Shown one piece after another: positions 6,083-8,225 of a stretch of 8,225 nt of DNA. The DNA lies in the NCBI GenBank assembly GCA_016744725.1, contig JADGDW010000181.1, forward strand, positions 1-8,225, read 5' to 3'. Below the pieces are notes generated by a model. It was not told where the DNA came from and did not search any database. It was given only the letters and a program-made list of their open reading frames with translations. This stretch comes from Candidatus Albibeggiatoa sp. nov. BB20 (GTDB lineage: Bacteria > Pseudomonadota > Gammaproteobacteria > Beggiatoales > Beggiatoaceae). Within the stretch, counting starts at the first letter, position 1; every line of letters begins with the position of its first letter. The translations under genes were made by a program, and so were the position numbers.

Positions 6083-7858
6083 TTAAATCAGTTTAGAAAA
6101 AGGATAGGGATTAATCTTGGTTTGATACAGCAACTCAGTCATTTTGTCTGCATCAACAGGTGGGCTAAACAAATAGCCTTGAGCATATTCGCAGCCTTTC
6201 GCTTGTAAAAAATGGCTTTGGGCTCTGGTTTCAACGCCTTCTGCGACAACATCAAGTTGTAAACTGTGTGCCATTGCAATAATGGCATCAGTAATTGCCG
6301 CATCATCAGAATTAATACAAACATCTTTAACAAATGAACGATCAATTTTCAAAGTATTGACTGGGAAGCGTTTAAGATAACTGAGAGAGGAATAGCCCGT
6401 ACCAAAATCATCAATCGCAATTTTCACTCCCATTTTTTGCAAACGGCTAAACGTGGCAAAACTGCCGTGTTTTTTATCTTGGTCATCTGTCATTAACATG
6501 CTTTCAGTTAATTCTAGCTCTAAATATTGTGGTGCAAGCCGACTCATCACCAGTATGTTTTCTATTGAAGAAAGTAAATCTGCTTGTTGGAATTGCCGCC
6601 CAGACATATTGACTGAAACACAAATAGGTTCAAAACCAGCTTGTTGCCATGCGTAATTTTGCTCACATGCGGTACGCAATACCCATCCCCCAACTTGAAT
6701 AATTAAGCCCATTTCTTCTAATACAGGTACAAATTTGTCAGGGGTACGCAGACCTAATTCAGGATGTTGCCAACGTAATAAAGCTTCAACTCCAATAATT
6801 TGACCCGTATTCAAATCAATCTGCGGCTGATAATACAAGCGCATTTCATCTTGAAATAAAACTTTGCGTAACTGATTTTCTAAAATAAGCCGTTCAAATG
6901 AAACCACGTTCATTTCATTAGTAAAAAATTGGTAGGTATTTTTGCCTTGGGTTTTAGCGCGGGACATGGCTGTATCCGCATTATTAAGTAAAGTTAAGGC
7001 CTCTTTTCCGTCATTGGGATAGACGCTGATCCCAATACTGCCCGTGATGACAATTTCATGCTGGTTTAAATTAATCGGTTGGCTAATCCGTTCTAATAAT
7101 TGTTGGGTTAATTCACCTACATCTTTGACAGGATTGTAAGATTCTAAAATAACAACAAATTCATCACCACCTAAGCGAGCGACTGACGCTTCTGAGGGAA
7201 CGGATTGGGTTACACGATGGGCAATTTCACATAATAATTTGTCGCCTAATGCTGAACCAAATGAATCATTCACCATCTGGAATCCATCTAAATCAAAAGT
7301 TAAAACAATAATACTCTGTTGTTGCTTATTATGGGCTCGGCGAATCATTTGCCTAAGACGTTCTAATAATAAATTTCGATTGGGTAAACCTGTTAATACA
7401 TCGTAATTCGCAAGATAAGCGAGTTGCTCTTCTGTTTCTACTAAGCGTCGATAACGGTTTAAACGGGTAATGGTACGGATACGCGCTCTTAATTCTGCCT
7501 TATCAAAAGGCTTACTCATAAAATCATCTGCACCGACTTCCAAACCTTTTAAACGGGATTCTCGATCATCCAATGCGGTTACCATCACCACGGGCAATTC
7601 TGCCAAACGGGGATTAGCCCGCAAATGCTGACATACCTGAAAGCCATCCATTTCTGGCATCATGACATCAAGTAACATCACATCAGGCATAAGCGATTGA
7701 GCTTTTTCCAACGCTTCCTCACCTGATTCAGCAAAAATAAGATTATAACCTTCTGATTCTAATAGAATTTTAACTGTATAACGTGAAACAATTTCATCAT
7801 CAACAATCAAAATAATACTTTTATCTCGCTCAGGCGGGTTGGGTAACGTAGTCGACAT
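6083..7858 (-). CDS. Response regulator with REC-GGDEF-EAL domains (c-di-GMP turnover)
   Basis: This 591-residue cytosolic protein should make and/or degrade cyclic di-GMP under control of phosphorylation. The receiver domain (about 15-132) has D20/D21, phosphoacceptor D64, T94 and K116, all intact. The GGDEF domain (about 150-312) has metal-site D189 and an intact GGDEF at 230-234. It departs from the usual pattern at Q194 (commonly Lys) and S202 (commonly His), and PSEA stands where an RxxD inhibitory site would be. The EAL domain (about 325-580) has E358 of EAL, N417, E449 of ELTES, D483-D484 followed by FGTGYSS, K504, and E540 of VAEGVET. The phosphodiesterase should therefore be active. 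There is no membrane segment and no DNA-binding domain. Its ATG shares one base with the stop of the upstream receiver gene (TAATG), so it is translationally coupled. Whether the net output is synthesis or breakdown cannot be told from sequence. Confidence 0.94.
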   Translation of the reverse strand: MSTTLPNPPERDKSIILIVDDEIVSRYTVKILLESEGYNLIFAESGEEALEKAQSLMPDVMLLDVMMPEMDGFQVCQHLRANPRLAELPVVMVTALDDRESRLKGLEVGADDFMSKPFDKAELRARIRTITRLNRYRRLVETEEQLAYLANYDVLTGLPNRNLLLERLRQMIRRAHNKQQQSIIVLTFDLDGFQMVNDSFGSALGDKLLCEIAHRVTQSVPSEASVARLGGDEFVVILESYNPVKDVGELTQQLLERISQPINLNQHEIVITGSIGISVYPNDGKEALTLLNNADTAMSRAKTQGKNTYQFFTNEMNVVSFERLILENQLRKVLFQDEMRLYYQPQIDLNTGQIIGVEALLRWQHPELGLRTPDKFVPVLEEMGLIIQVGGWVLRTACEQNYAWQQAGFEPICVSVNMSGRQFQQADLLSSIENILVMSRLAPQYLELELTESMLMTDDQDKKHGSFATFSRLQKMGVKIAIDDFGTGYSSLSYLKRFPVNTLKIDRSFVKDVCINSDDAAITDAIIAMAHSLQLDVVAEGVETRAQSHFLQAKGCEYAQGYLFSPPVDADKMTELLYQTKINPYPFSKLI

Positions 7859-8225
7859 TATTTACTATCTGGTTGGGTTAACATTTGTACTTTTTCATGT
7901 AAATCGGCACGGTTAAAAGGTTTACAAATTACATCATTTGCGCCGACATCTAAGCAACGTTGTTTGGCTGTTGGATCGTCCCAAGCGGTAATCATAACAA
8001 TAGGTAAATCTTGCAATTGTGGATTCGCACGAATTTTACGGCATACAGCAAAACCATTCATACCGGGCATCATGACATCTAACAGTATGATATCAGGCTT
8101 CATAGCTTCGGCTTTGTCGATACCTTGTTCACCATTTTCTGCAAAAAATAAGTTATATTGTTCTGATTCTAACAAGGCCTCTATGGTATAACGAGAGACT
8201 ATTTCGTCATCAACAATCAGAATAG
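7505..8225 (-). repeat. Tandem duplication of a receiver-domain segment (410-bp offset)
   Basis: Matching blocks occur at a constant distance of 410 bases with no shift: AAAAGG at 7505 and 7915, CATCATGACATC at 7658 and 8068, TTCTGATTCTAA at 7751 and 8161, and TCATCAACAATCA at 7797 and 8207. The copies belong to the two adjacent receiver domains and share many protein stretches, such as ILIVDDEIVSRYT, LLESE-YNL-FAE and LLDVMMP. The end of the repeat lies beyond the right edge. Confidence 0.75.
7858..8225 (-). CDS. Receiver-domain response regulator (5' end outside window)
   Basis: The last 121 residues of a receiver domain are visible. The frame stays open to the right edge, starting ILIVDDEIVSRYT, so an apparent TTG start at 8175 is inside the domain. 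The acidic pair DD, phosphoacceptor Asp of LLDVMMP, the Thr of VMITA and the Lys of CKPF are all present, so it should accept phosphate. It ends shortly after the last helix (MLTQPDSK), with no output domain on the C-terminal side. It is either a stand-alone CheY-like protein or the tail of a larger protein, such as a hybrid kinase or multi-receiver protein, that begins outside the window. It resembles the receiver of the next gene far more than receivers usually resemble each other. The one-base stop/start overlap puts both in one operon, likely serving the same kinase. Confidence 0.88.
   Translation of the reverse strand, partial: ILIVDDEIVSRYTIEALLESEQYNLFFAENGEQGIDKAEAMKPDIILLDVMMPGMNGFAVCRKIRANPQLQDLPIVMITAWDDPTAKQRCLDVGANDVICKPFNRADLHEKVQMLTQPDSK

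Noticed and set aside
6139..6656. Extra reading frames inside the EAL region on both strands.
   Set aside because: They lie wholly within the well-supported REC-GGDEF-EAL gene and encode no recognisable domain.

Overview
The window looks like chromosome from an AT-rich gammaproteobacterium. The evidence is the pairing of an Slt70-type lytic transglycosylase of E. coli length, a gmd/fcl GDP-L-fucose pair with proteobacterial active-site spacing, and a REC-GGDEF-EAL response regulator next to a single-domain receiver. A sulfur-oxidising Thiotrichales/Beggiatoaceae-type host is my guess only; nothing here proves it.

Layout from left to right: (1) 1-1469, plus strand, the 3' part of a large beta-rich AsmA/YdbH-like envelope protein whose start lies outside the window. 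(2) 1470-1646, an AT-rich spacer with a weak candidate promoter. (3) 1647-3663, plus strand, gmd and fcl. Their reading frames overlap by 8 bases, and together they convert GDP-D-mannose to GDP-L-fucose. (4) 3664-3884, a spacer between convergent genes that holds an 8-bp inverted repeat. (5) 3885-5819, minus strand, slt, with a signal peptide, a good ribosome binding site and a TTGATA-17-GATAAT promoter. (6) 5820-6082, a 263-bp spacer upstream of slt with an unusual cluster of perfect inverted and direct repeats. (7) 6083-8225, minus strand, two coupled signalling genes: a receiver-only protein cut by the window edge, then a REC-GGDEF-EAL protein that starts on the TAATG of its stop.

The theme is the cell envelope and its control: an envelope-spanning protein, a nucleotide sugar for surface polysaccharide, peptidoglycan turnover, and c-di-GMP turnover driven by phosphorelay. 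Only gmd-fcl and the two receiver genes look like true operons. The genes themselves belong to familiar families. The points most worth a second look are the tandem duplication of the receiver segment, visible at DNA level at a constant 410-bp offset, and the repeat cluster upstream of slt, which can be drawn as a pseudoknot or as an operator array. I see no mobile element, CRISPR array, tRNA, rRNA or defence system.
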